Origin: an uncultured Lachnospiraceae bacterium
Lineage (GTDB): Bacteria; Bacillota; Clostridia; Lachnospirales; Lachnospiraceae
DNA length: 38,760 bases
Assembly: GCA_946491665.1 (NCBI GenBank)
Contig: CAMLYL010000021.1
Coordinates: 1-38,760, forward strand
Direction: 5' to 3'
The translations under genes and the position numbers were made by a program. Every line of letters starts with the position of its first letter. Within the stretch, counting starts at the first letter, position 1. This document shows, piece by piece, positions 8,420-17,606 of the stretch. Below the pieces are notes generated by a model. The model saw only the letters and a list, made by a program, of their open reading frames with translations. It did no database searches and had not been told where the DNA came from.

Positions 8420-9146
8420 TCTGCTGCCGGGAGAGCGTATAGACGAGCTTCAGAGAAATGACTATAAAATTATTCAGAATCCGCAGAAATTCTGCTTTGG
8501 CATGGATGCCGTGCTGCTGTCAGGATTTGCCAGGGTAAAAGCGGGAGAAAGCTGCCTGGATCTGGGCTGCGGGAATGGGATCATTCCGCTGCTTTTGTCA
8601 GCAAAGACGCAGGGGCGGCATTTCACGGGGCTGGAGATTCAGCCCTACAGCGCGGATCTTGCCAGAAGAAGTGTGGCCCTGAACCATCTGGAAGAGCGGG
8701 TTCGTATTGTGGAAGGAGATATTAAGGATGCTTCAAGTATATTTGGAGCATCTTCTTTTCATGTGGTAACCACGAATCCTCCTTATATGACAGCGCAGCA
8801 TGGAATCCCCAATCCGGATGAGGCAAAGATGATTGCCCGCCACGAGATTTTGTGTACGCTGGAAGATGTTATCCGGGAAAGCGCGAGGCTTCTGGTTCCG
8901 GGAGGACGATTTTATATGGTACACAGACCTTTCCGGCTGGCGGAGATTATTTCCCTCATGGTACATTATAAGATTGAACCGAAACGGATGCGGCTGGTGT
9001 ACCCTTATGTGGATCGGGAACCCAATATGGTGCTTCTGGAGGGACTGCGGGGCGGCAGGGCGCGGATGACTGTGGAAAAGCCGCTGATTGTATTTCAGGA
9101 GCCGGGAAAATACACAGATGAGATAACAGAGGTTTACGGATATTAA
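8412..9146 (+). CDS. trmN6: tRNA1(Val) A37 N6-methyltransferase family protein
   Basis: This 244-residue protein has a SAM-binding motif I (LDLGCGNGIIPLLL, about residues 51-64) and the NPPY motif near residue 120 that marks N6-adenine methyltransferases. TrmN6/YfiC-type enzymes methylate A37 of tRNA1(Val), and the Bacillus homologue YabB sits in the same gene order. The start codon lies within the last codons of ricT, giving tight coupling. Confidence 0.88.
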   Translation: MSNLLPGERIDELQRNDYKIIQNPQKFCFGMDAVLLSGFARVKAGESCLDLGCGNGIIPLLLSAKTQGRHFTGLEIQPYSADLARRSVALNHLEERVRIVEGDIKDASSIFGASSFHVVTTNPPYMTAQHGIPNPDEAKMIARHEILCTLEDVIRESARLLVPGGRFYMVHRPFRLAEIISLMVHYKIEPKRMRLVYPYVDREPNMVLLEGLRGGRARMTVEKPLIVFQEPGKYTDEITEVYGY

Positions 9147-9162
9147 TATGGAGGGAAATGTT

Positions 9163-10011
9163 ATGGCCGGGAAGTTATATTTATGCGCGACACCCATCGG
9201 GAATCTGGAGGACATTACCCTCCGTGTGCTCCGCACATTAAAAGAAGTGGATCTGATTGCCGCAGAGGATACGAGAAATTCCATCCATCTGCTGAATCAT
9301 TTTGATATCCGGACGCCCATGACCAGCTATCATGAGTACAACAAGATTGAAAAGGCATATCAGCTGGCGGAGAAGATTCGTTCCGGAATGAATGTGGCTC
9401 TGATCACGGACGCAGGTACGCCGGGAATCTCTGATCCGGGGGAGGATCTGGTGAGAATCTGTTATGAGCAGGGTATAGAAGTAACGTCTCTGCCGGGACC
9501 AGCAGCCTGTGTGACGGCGCTGACTTTGTCCGGACTCCCCACCCGGAGATTTTCTTTCGAGGCATTTCTGCCCAGAGAGAAAAAGGAGCGGGCGGCAGTT
9601 CTGGAGGAACTGAAAACAGACACCAGGACGCTGATTATTTATGAAGCTCCGCATCATTTAATTTCTACATTAAAGGACTTGAATTTTGCTTTGGGTGAGC
9701 GTAGAATAGTTGTCTGCCGGGAATTAACCAAGCGGTTTGAGACCGCCTTCCGGACGACATTTTCAGAGGCCATTGCCTGGTATGAAGCCAATGAAGTACG
9801 GGGAGAATGCGTCATTGTCATTGAGGGATGTGACCGGGCCGCGCTGGTGCGGGAGCAGCAGCGCAGCTGGGAACGGATGACTGTGGCGGAACATCTGGAG
9901 TACTATACATCTCAGGGGATGGACCGCAAAGCGGCCATGAAGCAGGTGGCAAAGGATCGGGGTGTCGGAAAGAGGGAGGTTTATCAGCAGCTTCTGGTCA
10001 GTGATAAATAG
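9163..10011 (+). CDS. rsmI: 16S rRNA (cytidine-1402-2'-O)-methyltransferase
   Basis: This 282-residue protein has the full RsmI signature: LYLCATPIGNLEDITLR at the N-terminus, AAEDTRN, GTPGISDPGEDLV and the SAM-site stretch LPGPAACVTAL. It 2'-O-methylates C1402 in the decoding centre of 16S rRNA. The ATG at 9163 is preferred over the ATG at 9148, because the GGAGGG site at 9150-9155 lies between them. It is the last gene of the conserved yaaO-to-rsmI block. Confidence 0.95.
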   Translation: MAGKLYLCATPIGNLEDITLRVLRTLKEVDLIAAEDTRNSIHLLNHFDIRTPMTSYHEYNKIEKAYQLAEKIRSGMNVALITDAGTPGISDPGEDLVRICYEQGIEVTSLPGPAACVTALTLSGLPTRRFSFEAFLPREKKERAAVLEELKTDTRTLIIYEAPHHLISTLKDLNFALGERRIVVCRELTKRFETAFRTTFSEAIAWYEANEVRGECVIVIEGCDRAALVREQQRSWERMTVAEHLEYYTSQGMDRKAAMKQVAKDRGVGKREVYQQLLVSDK

Positions 10012-10040
10012 TAATCCGGGGAGAGGATGAGTAGAGAAAG

Positions 10041-11408
10041 ATGACGAAGGATATGACAAGCGGAAAACCTCTGCAGCTGATCTGGCAGTTTTCCATTCCG
10101 CTGGTTTTCGGAAATCTGTTTCAGCAAATGTATAATATGGTGGATACGATTATTGTCGGGAAATATCTGGGGCTGAGCGCCCTGACTTCCGTGGGAGCCA
10201 CTGCGTCTATTACATTTCTGATTATCGGATTCTGTATGGGAACCTGCAGCGGCATGGGAGTTCCTGTGGCTCAGTTTTTCGGAGCGGGGGACTATACCGC
10301 CATGCGTAAATATGTGATGAATGCCGGGTATCTGGGGATCTTTATTGCCGCAGTGCTTACGGTACTTACCTGCCTGCTGTGCGGTTCGATTCTTACCTGG
10401 ATGCAGACCCCGGCGGATATTTACCAGGGCGCTTATGATTATCTGTTTATTATTTTCCTTGGGATTCCGTTTACGATTTTGTATAATGTGGTGTCAGCGA
10501 TTATCCGGGCAATGGGAGATTCCAGGACTCCTTTTTATTTTCTGGTTCTGTCCACCCTGCTGAATGTGGTGCTGGATCTGCTGTTTATTATTGTATTTCA
10601 GATGGGGGTGGCCGGGGCGGCGTGGGCTACGATTCTGGCTCAGGCCATAGCGGGCATCCTGTGTTTCTTTTATATGAAGCGGAAATATGATATTCTGACC
10701 TTTACGAAACAGGAGAAAAAGCTGGATATGTCCTGTATGAAGCGGCTCGCTGTAATGAGTGTTCCCATGGGGCTGCAGTTTTCGATTACCGCGATCGGAA
10801 GCATCATGCTGCAGAGTGCGGTGAATATTCTCGGTTCGGTTTATGTGTCCGCATATACAGCGGCAGTCAAGGTAAATCAGCTGGCAATGTGCCCTTTTGA
10901 CGCTTTCGCCACAGCGGCCTCCACGTTTGGAAGCCAGAATCTGGGAGCGAAGCAGTTTAAGCGGATTCGTCAGGGGCTTTTTAACAGTGTTTTGATTGCC
11001 GTGATATATGGCGTTGCCATCGGAATTGTGCTGGTGCTGGCCGGTTCGAAAATAGCTCTGTTGTTTGTAGATTCCGGTGAAACGGTGGTTCTCGGTTATA
11101 TTCAGCAGATGCTGAATTACAGTGGCTGTTTCTTCTGGCTGCTGGCATTTTTAAATTGTTTCCGGCTGACGATTCAGGGACTGGGATACAGTGTAATTGC
11201 CATGTTTGCCGGCTGCAGTGAGCTGGCAGCCCGGGGCGTGATGTCCCTGGCCGTAATCCCGGTACTGGGATTTACCGGGGTATGTCTTACCAGTCCGCTG
11301 GCATGGCTGGCGGCCAACTGTGTTGTAATCCCTGTATTTTTTGCAATTGTGCGCAGATTGGAGCGAAGATATACGGGAGTGGGGAAACCGCAGGTTCGTC
11401 ATTCATAA
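10041..11408 (+). CDS. MATE-family efflux transporter
   Basis: This 455-residue protein has about 12 membrane segments in two similar halves. Its N-terminus (MTSGKPLQLIWQFSIPLVFG) and FQQMYNMVDTIIVGKYLG are characteristic of MATE transporters, which expel cationic compounds with a Na+ or H+ gradient. It follows rsmI by 29 bases with GAGAAAG upstream and may be read as the last gene of that operon. An in-frame ATG at 10053 is an alternative start. Its last 10 bases overlap the end of the convergent DUF885 gene, so no terminator fits between them. Substrate unknown. Confidence 0.9.
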   Translation: MTKDMTSGKPLQLIWQFSIPLVFGNLFQQMYNMVDTIIVGKYLGLSALTSVGATASITFLIIGFCMGTCSGMGVPVAQFFGAGDYTAMRKYVMNAGYLGIFIAAVLTVLTCLLCGSILTWMQTPADIYQGAYDYLFIIFLGIPFTILYNVVSAIIRAMGDSRTPFYFLVLSTLLNVVLDLLFIIVFQMGVAGAAWATILAQAIAGILCFFYMKRKYDILTFTKQEKKLDMSCMKRLAVMSVPMGLQFSITAIGSIMLQSAVNILGSVYVSAYTAAVKVNQLAMCPFDAFATAASTFGSQNLGAKQFKRIRQGLFNSVLIAVIYGVAIGIVLVLAGSKIALLFVDSGETVVLGYIQQMLNYSGCFFWLLAFLNCFRLTIQGLGYSVIAMFAGCSELAARGVMSLAVIPVLGFTGVCLTSPLAWLAANCVVIPVFFAIVRRLERRYTGVGKPQVRHS

Positions 11409-13252
11409 AATTCAGCGAAATATTTTTTTAACAGGGGGAACGTGCATGGACCCATTTTCAGAACTGTCTGATGAAAGCCAGGGTCCGTGTACGCTTCCCC
11501 CATGATTTCTTCTGCATAATCTTTCAGAGACAGAAATTCCATATAGCCGATATAATATTTCAGATAGTGAGCCGGTTCTGCTGTAATCAGTTCAAAGATT
11601 TCCCGAATAACAGCTTCATCAGAAAATCCGTATCCGGAAAAGAAATCCCAGGTCTGATCGAAGGACCACCCGTCATAATGAATTCCCATATCCGCAGAGG
11701 CGTACAGACTTAAAATGGCAGACTGCTCCAGTGCAAGAACGTCGGCAAGCTCATCGGAAAGACCGGCATAATGATAGGAGAGCATTTCCACGTAGGTGGC
11801 CCAGCCTTCCGCGTATCCTGCCGGACCGAGAAGCGCCCGGATGGGAGAAGGAGCAGTGCTGCAGAAGGCTGCATTCTGATAGAGATGACCGGGATAGCCT
11901 TCGTGGGCCAGCGTGGTAAACAGCTGGAGACCTTCGTAGCCGCTCCCTCTGTTGATATAGATGGAATTTTCTGTAAAGTGATCCAGCGGAGATGTCAGAT
12001 AAAAAGCAGGAGCCATGTAATCTTCCATTGCCTCGTCTACATATTTTATGGTGCAGCTGCAGTTCTCCACTGTAGGAAAGTCCTCCTGAATTTCATGATT
12101 CAGATGTTCCAGCATTTCCTCCGGAGTGCCGGAAAGAATGCCGTCGGAAGACTGATCCAGTGTTTCCAGTTCATCGGCCAGTTCCGGATGGCCGGCCAGG
12201 AGCGCGGCGGCTTCTGTCAGGTCAGCGGTACGCTGTTCTTCTGTGCGTTTCTGCAGGGTTTCTACAGAATCACCGCTGCCGGTAAAGGTTCTTACCAGAT
12301 ATTCATAATATTCTGTTCCGCGGGGGAGGCGGCAGAGCCCGGCCTGATTCCCGGAATTTTCTGCGGCATCAGCAGAGGAAGAGGAGGATCGGAAAACAGG
12401 GGAATAAAGTTCTGTCAAAGTATCAGCCAGATTTTGATAAGCGGGAAGCACTTCACCGATGAGAATTGCCCGGTTTTGTTCCTTATAGGCAGCTTTTTCA
12501 TTTCTGGATAAGCTGTTTAATCCGTCTGTCTTTTCTTCGAAGGTATAGATCAGATAATTGTTGTCTGAGGAAGCCGCGAATTCACTGCACTGGGCAATGA
12601 CTGTCTCTGCGGCAGAATCGGCCATGAACAGTCCGCGTTCCTGCTTTTCACGTTCATAGACACAGATGCTGTCGAAATAAGACGGGATGCTGGACAGGAT
12701 TTCCAGGTAATCATTAATATCCTGAGAATCAGAAAAGGTATATTCCGCCAAAAGGACGGGAAGCTCCGACTGATCGCCGGTAGTGGGTCGAAGCGGTTCC
12801 TCATAATACAGAAAGGAAGCGGAAGCTGTTGTGTTATACAGAGTGTCTTCCAGAAGCTCCAGTGTGAGGCGGTTTTCCGGAGACAGTGCGCTGGTATCAT
12901 ATTCTTTCAGTGCGGCCGAAATGTTTTCGGACAGTGCGGCGGAAATGCGGAAATTCTCGGCAGAATATGAACCCAGCTCTGTATTGTACTGGGTAATACC
13001 GTGACTGGAGGGATCCTCCAGAGTGTAATGAAGCGTCAGGCCACTGGAAGAAACTTCCTGGCGGAAAAGATCCTCCATATATGCTTCGAAAGCATGATCA
13101 GCAGCGTTCTGGCCGCTTATGTATTCTGAGGAGAAGATAGAGGAGTCGTCAGAAAAATCTATTTGGGAGATCAGTGCGCACAGAAGAGCCAGGACGATCA
13201 GCCCGGCCGCCAGCAGCAGAGAAAATTGTATCTTTTTTTTATAACAGCGCAT
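11399..13252 (-). CDS. DUF885 family membrane-anchored peptidase-like protein
   Basis: This 617-residue protein begins with a basic stretch and one hydrophobic segment (about residues 9-30) with no convincing lipobox, so it is probably a signal anchor with the rest outside the cell. Near residue 450 is HEGYPGH, the HExxH-like zinc motif of DUF885 proteins, followed by GYAEGWATYVE, which supplies the downstream glutamate. DUF885 proteins resemble M32-type metallopeptidases, but activity is seldom proven. A serine-rich loop (about residues 290-305) interrupts the middle. A GAAGGA site stands before the start. The 3' end overlaps the MATE gene by 10 bases. Confidence 0.82.
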   Translation of the reverse strand: MRCYKKKIQFSLLLAAGLIVLALLCALISQIDFSDDSSIFSSEYISGQNAADHAFEAYMEDLFRQEVSSSGLTLHYTLEDPSSHGITQYNTELGSYSAENFRISAALSENISAALKEYDTSALSPENRLTLELLEDTLYNTTASASFLYYEEPLRPTTGDQSELPVLLAEYTFSDSQDINDYLEILSSIPSYFDSICVYEREKQERGLFMADSAAETVIAQCSEFAASSDNNYLIYTFEEKTDGLNSLSRNEKAAYKEQNRAILIGEVLPAYQNLADTLTELYSPVFRSSSSSADAAENSGNQAGLCRLPRGTEYYEYLVRTFTGSGDSVETLQKRTEEQRTADLTEAAALLAGHPELADELETLDQSSDGILSGTPEEMLEHLNHEIQEDFPTVENCSCTIKYVDEAMEDYMAPAFYLTSPLDHFTENSIYINRGSGYEGLQLFTTLAHEGYPGHLYQNAAFCSTAPSPIRALLGPAGYAEGWATYVEMLSYHYAGLSDELADVLALEQSAILSLYASADMGIHYDGWSFDQTWDFFSGYGFSDEAVIREIFELITAEPAHYLKYYIGYMEFLSLKDYAEEIMGEAYTDPGFHQTVLKMGPCTFPLLKKYFAEFYE

Positions 13253-13342
13253 AATAATCCTTCATACAGGGTTTGTTTCATAAATATGCAGCAAAAGGCC
13301 TGTTTATACGGAAAGATATCTGATCACTTTCTTTCGGATTCC

Positions 13343-13371
13343 TTGCGCATTTTGTGGAAATCATGTATAAT
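13343..13371 (+). promoter_or_regulatory. Promoter of the MarR gene
   Basis: TTGCGC (13343-13348), a 17-base spacer and a perfect TATAAT (13366-13371) stand about 78 bases before the start codon at 13449. Confidence 0.7.
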
Positions 13372-13448
13372 GACAGGGATTTTTAGAGGTCTGATATACG
13401 CTCTGTGCGATAGCCGGGGGCGAATTCTGAACATTTACGGAGGACCGT

Positions 13449-13889
13449 ATGGAGGGATATGATACACTGTACGAAGTGTTGGTAAAGCTGTTTAACGAGA
13501 TTATTGAGATCGAAGAAAAAGCGATTATTACAGAGGAATTTAAAGATATCTCCAATAATGATATGCATATTATTGAAGCCATCGGTTTGGGAGAACCCCG
13601 GAATATGTCCTCTCTGGCAAAAGATATGTCTGTTACAGTGGGAACGCTGACAACGGCAATCAACAGTCTGGTGAAAAAGGATTATGTGAGGCGTGTCCGC
13701 AGTGAGAAGGACCGCCGGGTGGTATTGATTTCACTGAAGGAAAAAGGGGTAAAAGCTTTTTATCACCATAAGCAGTTTCACGAAGATATGATCAGGGCCA
13801 CGCTGGATGGACTGGATGAGGAACAGACCCGGGTGCTGGTGAAGGCGCTGACCAATCTGAGCAGCTTTTTCCGGGAGTATGGGAAATAG
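13449..13889 (+). CDS. MarR-family transcriptional regulator
   Basis: This 146-residue protein has the MarR winged helix: SSLAKDMSVTVGTLTTAINSLVKKDYVRR as the DNA-binding helices (given here by its ends, about residues 50-80) and the wing SEKDRRVVLISLKEKG. MarR dimers usually repress nearby genes until a small ligand binds. A GGAGG site precedes the start. The next gene, spmA, is on the same strand 81 bases on; there is no obvious target such as a fatty-acid or efflux operon directly downstream. The divergent DUF885 gene could be regulated by it. Confidence 0.88.
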   Translation: MEGYDTLYEVLVKLFNEIIEIEEKAIITEEFKDISNNDMHIIEAIGLGEPRNMSSLAKDMSVTVGTLTTAINSLVKKDYVRRVRSEKDRRVVLISLKEKGVKAFYHHKQFHEDMIRATLDGLDEEQTRVLVKALTNLSSFFREYGK

Positions 13890-13970
13890 CATACGGGAAT
13901 TTTAAGGAAAAAGCAACATAGAAAAATATTTCAGGCATAAAATGTAGAAACGGCAAAAGGAGCATGTGAT

Positions 13971-14636
13971 ATGCTTCAGTTTTTATGGGCCTTTATGATA
14001 TTGATCGGCATTGTTTATGCAGCCGTGACAGGAAATCTGTCTGCGGTGACGGATGCGGCGCTGGATTCCGCCCAGGAGGCGGTATCCCTGTGCATTACCA
14101 TGGCGGGCGTTCTGGCTCTCTGGGTGGGACTGATGCGGATTGCGGAGAATGCGGGAATTATGAGAGCAGCGGCAGATAAAATCTATCCGCTGCTTCATTT
14201 TTTATTTCCCCGGATTCCAAAGGAACATCCGGCTATGAAATCCATTGCGGCAAACTGTATCGCTAATTTTTTTGGCCTGGGCTGGGCGGCCACTCCGGCG
14301 GGGATTCAGGCGATGAAAGATCTGGAGGAACTGGAGGAAGAGCGGAAGGCCGCGGCGTCCGTTTATGGGGTAAAGCAGAGGAACCGGTCTGCAGGGAAGA
14401 AAAGGAATGAAAAGCGCCGGGGAAAAAGAGAGAAATCGGCTTCGACTGAAATGTGCGCGTTCCTGGTGCTGAATATTTCTTCCCTGCAGTTGATTCCGGT
14501 AACGGTAATCGCTTTCCGCAGCCAGTACGGTTCACCGAATCCCTCCGGGATCACAGGAGCAGCAATCCTGGCGACCTTCATTTCCACGATGGCGGCGACC
14601 CTGTTCATCAGAGTCATGACCTGGAGGGACCGGTGA
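13971..14636 (+). CDS. spmA: Spore maturation protein A
   Basis: This 221-residue membrane protein has the gate/nucleoside-recognition fold with several hydrophobic segments and the SpmA stretch NCIANFFGLGWAATPAGIQA. SpmA with SpmB is needed for proper spore core dehydration in Bacillus and Clostridium. A highly basic loop (about residues 120-160, rich in Lys, Arg and Glu) makes it longer than the Bacillus protein of roughly 196 residues. An AAAGGAG site precedes the start. Only one base separates it from spmB. Confidence 0.92.
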   Translation: MLQFLWAFMILIGIVYAAVTGNLSAVTDAALDSAQEAVSLCITMAGVLALWVGLMRIAENAGIMRAAADKIYPLLHFLFPRIPKEHPAMKSIAANCIANFFGLGWAATPAGIQAMKDLEELEEERKAAASVYGVKQRNRSAGKKRNEKRRGKREKSASTEMCAFLVLNISSLQLIPVTVIAFRSQYGSPNPSGITGAAILATFISTMAATLFIRVMTWRDR

Positions 14637-14637
14637 T

Positions 14638-15159
14638 ATGGGACAGTTTCTGGTAGTGTTATCCGGCCTGGTCATTCCGGTCATGATTGTGGCGATTGTC
14701 AGCGCGGGACTGCTGGCGAAAAAAAATGTGTACAGTGATTTCGTGGATGGAGCGAAGGATGGCCTGAAAACAGCGGCGGAAATCCTGCCCACGCTGGCAG
14801 GACTGATGGTGGCGGTGGGGATTTTGCGGGCGTCCGGTTTCCTGGACTGGATTGCAGCGGGCGTCGGGATTCTGACGGAACGGATCGGATTCCCGGCGGA
14901 GTTGGTTCCGCTGGCAGTGGTGCGGATGTTTTCTTCCTCTGCGGCCAACGGGCTTTTAGTGGATTTGTATCAGCAGTTTGGGACAGATTCCCGGATTGGG
15001 ATCATTGCCTCCATCATGATGAGCAGCAGTGAAACCATTTTTTATACCATGAGTATCTATTTTATGACGGTAAAGGTGAAAAAGACCCGGTGGACGCTGG
15101 CCGGGGCTTTAGTGGCAACCTTTGCCGGGATGGCGGCCAGCGTCCTGTTGGGGGGATAA
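14638..15159 (+). CDS. spmB: Spore maturation protein B
   Basis: This 173-residue membrane protein has the second gate domain of the SpmAB pair: AAEILPTLAGLMVAVGILRA, then VPLAVVRMFSSSAANGLL and MSSSETIFYTMSIYF. The length agrees with known SpmB proteins. The start follows spmA after a single base with GGAGGGACCGGTG overlapping the spmA end, so translation is probably coupled. Its presence is the best single sign that the host makes endospores. Confidence 0.93.
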   Translation: MGQFLVVLSGLVIPVMIVAIVSAGLLAKKNVYSDFVDGAKDGLKTAAEILPTLAGLMVAVGILRASGFLDWIAAGVGILTERIGFPAELVPLAVVRMFSSSAANGLLVDLYQQFGTDSRIGIIASIMMSSSETIFYTMSIYFMTVKVKKTRWTLAGALVATFAGMAASVLLGG

Positions 15160-15192
15160 CGGATAGGATAAAATCTGATTTGCCAGGGAGCA

Positions 15193-15217
15193 GGGGCAGC
15201 ACATGTGTGCCAGCCCC
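15193..15217. terminator. GC-rich hairpin between spmB and the OYE-type gene
   Basis: GGGGC and GCCCC arms flank a perfect GCACATGTGTGC palindrome (15199-15210), giving a bulged hairpin between the convergent stops at 15159 and 15261. No clear T tract follows on either strand, so termination here is only probable. Confidence 0.45.
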
Positions 15218-15260
15218 ATATTGTTAGTTTATATAAGGAGAGATAATTTTGAAAAATCGG

Positions 15261-17213
15261 TTAAATTTCAACACAGACGTTGAAGGCGTCCATATTGGCG
15301 GTGCGTATATTTCCAACTGTATTTGCATCGCCAATGATATATGTTTCAGGGGCAAGAAAGCGGAATACGTCCAGCTTTTTCGGATCAGGATGAAGCCCAA
15401 GTGAAACAACAACCGTATCGCAGGACAGAATTTGTTCGATGTCGTTCCTTTGTATCGTTACAGAATTGGTGTGGATTTCTTTTATATCAGCCTGATCATA
15501 AAGCTGAATTTTCATCTCCTCACAGGTTGTTTTCAGCGTCTCGGCAAGAGAGTCCATAAGCTCTGTCAGTAATTGATCTTTGGGAAGTTTATCAATCAGA
15601 ATACATTCATGTCCTTCCTTTGCCAGACCGATGGCACATTCTGTTGCCGATAAGCCGCCGCCGCAGAATATGACCCTGTGCCCAATAGGTTTCTGTTTCA
15701 GGTCAGCTTCTGTGATAGTTACATATTTCGCCAGCTTCAGTCCTGGGATTGGAGGAAGATTGTGCTCGGCACCGGTTGCTATAAGAAGTACATCTGGTTG
15801 AATTTCCCGGATCAAAGATTCATTAACCTCTGTATTGAGACGGATTTCTGCGCCGCAGTTTTGGGTTGTGATTCTGTCCCAGGCCAGATATCTGCGGTGA
15901 TAATCTTTTGCATACAGGGAAGATGCTTCTAACATGCGTCCGCCCAGATGATCTGTTTTTTCGCAGAGAATTACGGAATGTCCGCGCTTTGCACATGTCT
16001 GGGCGGCCATCATTCCTGCTGGACCGCCTCCTGCAATTAGTACTTTTTTGGAGATATCAGATTTCGATATAAAATGATATTTTGTTTCCCTTCCAACTGC
16101 AGGATTGACCGCACAGCGGAGCGGATGTCCGACATTCGGAAAGGTGACACAGTCCAGACAGTGCAGGCAGGGACGTATTTTTTCTGCCATTCCCCGCTCG
16201 GCTTTGGTTACAAAATGGGAATCTGCGATCAGGTTTCTGGCCATGGAAACCATATCAGCCTTTCCTTCTGCTATAATTCTTTCCGCGGTCTGAATATCAG
16301 GAATATTTCCAACAACTGCAACCGGAATCTGTACATGCTGTTTGATGTATGCGGCAGCTTCTACATTCAGATTGCGCGGTTCAAGATAGGAAGGCATCAT
16401 ATAACGGACATAGTAAGGGTGCCAGATTAGACCGTTTGATATATTCACAATATCAATATATTCTGATAATGCGTTGATATATGCAACCTGGTCATCCCAG
16501 GTAGGGGATCCGGGAAGAAATTCATTCTGACTGATCCGAAATTCAATCGCCATCTGATTGCCAATTATTTCGCGGAGTGCTTTTGCCATTTGCAGACCAA
16601 AGGTCATTCGTTTTTCCAGATTTCCGCCATATTCATCCGTCCGTTGATTGGTAAGGGGGGAGAAAAAAGCACTGGCAAGGTTTCCATGTCCGCCATGGAG
16701 CATAATCATATCAAAACCAGCACGTTTTAAACGTTTGGCAGCAGCCTGAAATAAGTGGATTACATCCTCGATTTCCTCTTTTGTAATCTCGCAAAACTCG
16801 TTGGGATCCATGTCCGGTGTAACCCATGGAACCAAAGCTTTCATTCCTCCCAGAAATAAGGGATCTGCTATTCTTCCTGCATATTGCAATTCGCAGGAGA
16901 TTTTCGCACCATAACGATGAGCTTCTTCTGCTAAAAGTGTCAAACCGGGAACATCAAAATCGTTTGTTACTGAGAGACATCCCATGTAGTCCCGCCCTCG
17001 GGAAAAATCCACCGGTGTGGAACCAATCGTAATCAGGGATACGCCGTTTCTTGCCTGTCCGCCGATGTATTCGATCAAATCTTGGGTGACACGGCCGGTT
17101 TCTGCGTCAGCATGTGCAGAAACCATGGGGGCAAAATGCAGGCGGTTTTTTAATGTGATCGGGCCGACGTTCAGCGGCTGAAAAACAGATGGGAAATCAT
17201 GATTTTTTGCCAT
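15261..17213 (-). CDS. Old-Yellow-Enzyme type NADH:flavin oxidoreductase with Fe-S cluster (2,4-dienoyl-CoA reductase/BaiCD-like)
   Basis: This 650-residue protein has three parts. Residues 1 to about 340 are an FMN-binding TIM barrel (LFQPL/FQPLNVGPITLKNRL start, HGGHGNLASAFFSPLTNQR with the usual active-site histidines). Next comes a 4Fe-4S motif, CLHCLDC with a fourth Cys 11 residues on. The rest is an FAD/NAD domain with GGGPAGMMAA and CGGGLSATE dinucleotide loops. This is the plan of dienoyl-CoA reductase, trimethylamine dehydrogenase and the bile-acid enzyme BaiCD, which reduce or oxidise C=C bonds of enoates. GGAGGT precedes the start. It lies downstream of a LysR gene on the same strand and next to a carboxylate catabolic cluster, so an enoate reductase role is a reasonable inference. 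Confidence 0.87.
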   Translation of the reverse strand: MAKNHDFPSVFQPLNVGPITLKNRLHFAPMVSAHADAETGRVTQDLIEYIGGQARNGVSLITIGSTPVDFSRGRDYMGCLSVTNDFDVPGLTLLAEEAHRYGAKISCELQYAGRIADPLFLGGMKALVPWVTPDMDPNEFCEITKEEIEDVIHLFQAAAKRLKRAGFDMIMLHGGHGNLASAFFSPLTNQRTDEYGGNLEKRMTFGLQMAKALREIIGNQMAIEFRISQNEFLPGSPTWDDQVAYINALSEYIDIVNISNGLIWHPYYVRYMMPSYLEPRNLNVEAAAYIKQHVQIPVAVVGNIPDIQTAERIIAEGKADMVSMARNLIADSHFVTKAERGMAEKIRPCLHCLDCVTFPNVGHPLRCAVNPAVGRETKYHFISKSDISKKVLIAGGGPAGMMAAQTCAKRGHSVILCEKTDHLGGRMLEASSLYAKDYHRRYLAWDRITTQNCGAEIRLNTEVNESLIREIQPDVLLIATGAEHNLPPIPGLKLAKYVTITEADLKQKPIGHRVIFCGGGLSATECAIGLAKEGHECILIDKLPKDQLLTELMDSLAETLKTTCEEMKIQLYDQADIKEIHTNSVTIQRNDIEQILSCDTVVVSLGLHPDPKKLDVFRFLAPETYIIGDANTVGNIRTANMDAFNVCVEI

Positions 17214-17606
17214 AATAAATACCTCCGTGAGAATATAAAATAGAACTGTCTTATTTTTGTAATCTCAGCATACGAAAAAACGAAGCACATTACAAACAAT
17301 AAAAAAGTGTGGAAATACAACTAATACTTGTATGATCCGGAAAAATGGTCAAAATCAGGAATGCCGCATGAATTCCCCTGATATTCAGATCAGATGGCTC
17401 GGAAATGGGAGTGGCTATAGCAATCATTACAGACTCCGGAAGGCATAACCGCCCGGAAAATGCAGCGGAATGGCAGGAAGTGAGGATACCGTCATATTCT
17501 GACTTGAACTGCTCATTTTATTGTATACTCCAATCACAAAATTCAAAAGATGTGACAGTCAGAATAAGCAACTGAGAAATTCCTGTCAATAGTAAACCGC
17601 AGGAGT
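17214..17606. other. 393-base intergenic region with a spaced inverted repeat
   Basis: No convincing gene is present. A 10-base perfect inverted repeat (TATTCTGACT at 17495-17504 and AGTCAGAATA at 17557-17566) is separated by 52 bases that include AT-rich, -10-like sequence. The end nearest 17213 is also AT-rich and could hold the promoter of the minus-strand flavoprotein gene. A 56-codon open frame from 17408 has no ribosome site and no recognisable product. Confidence 0.5.

Noticed and set aside
17408..17578. A 56-codon open frame in the LysR/OYE gap
   Set aside because: No ribosome site, no recognisable product and it spans the inverted repeat; probably chance.
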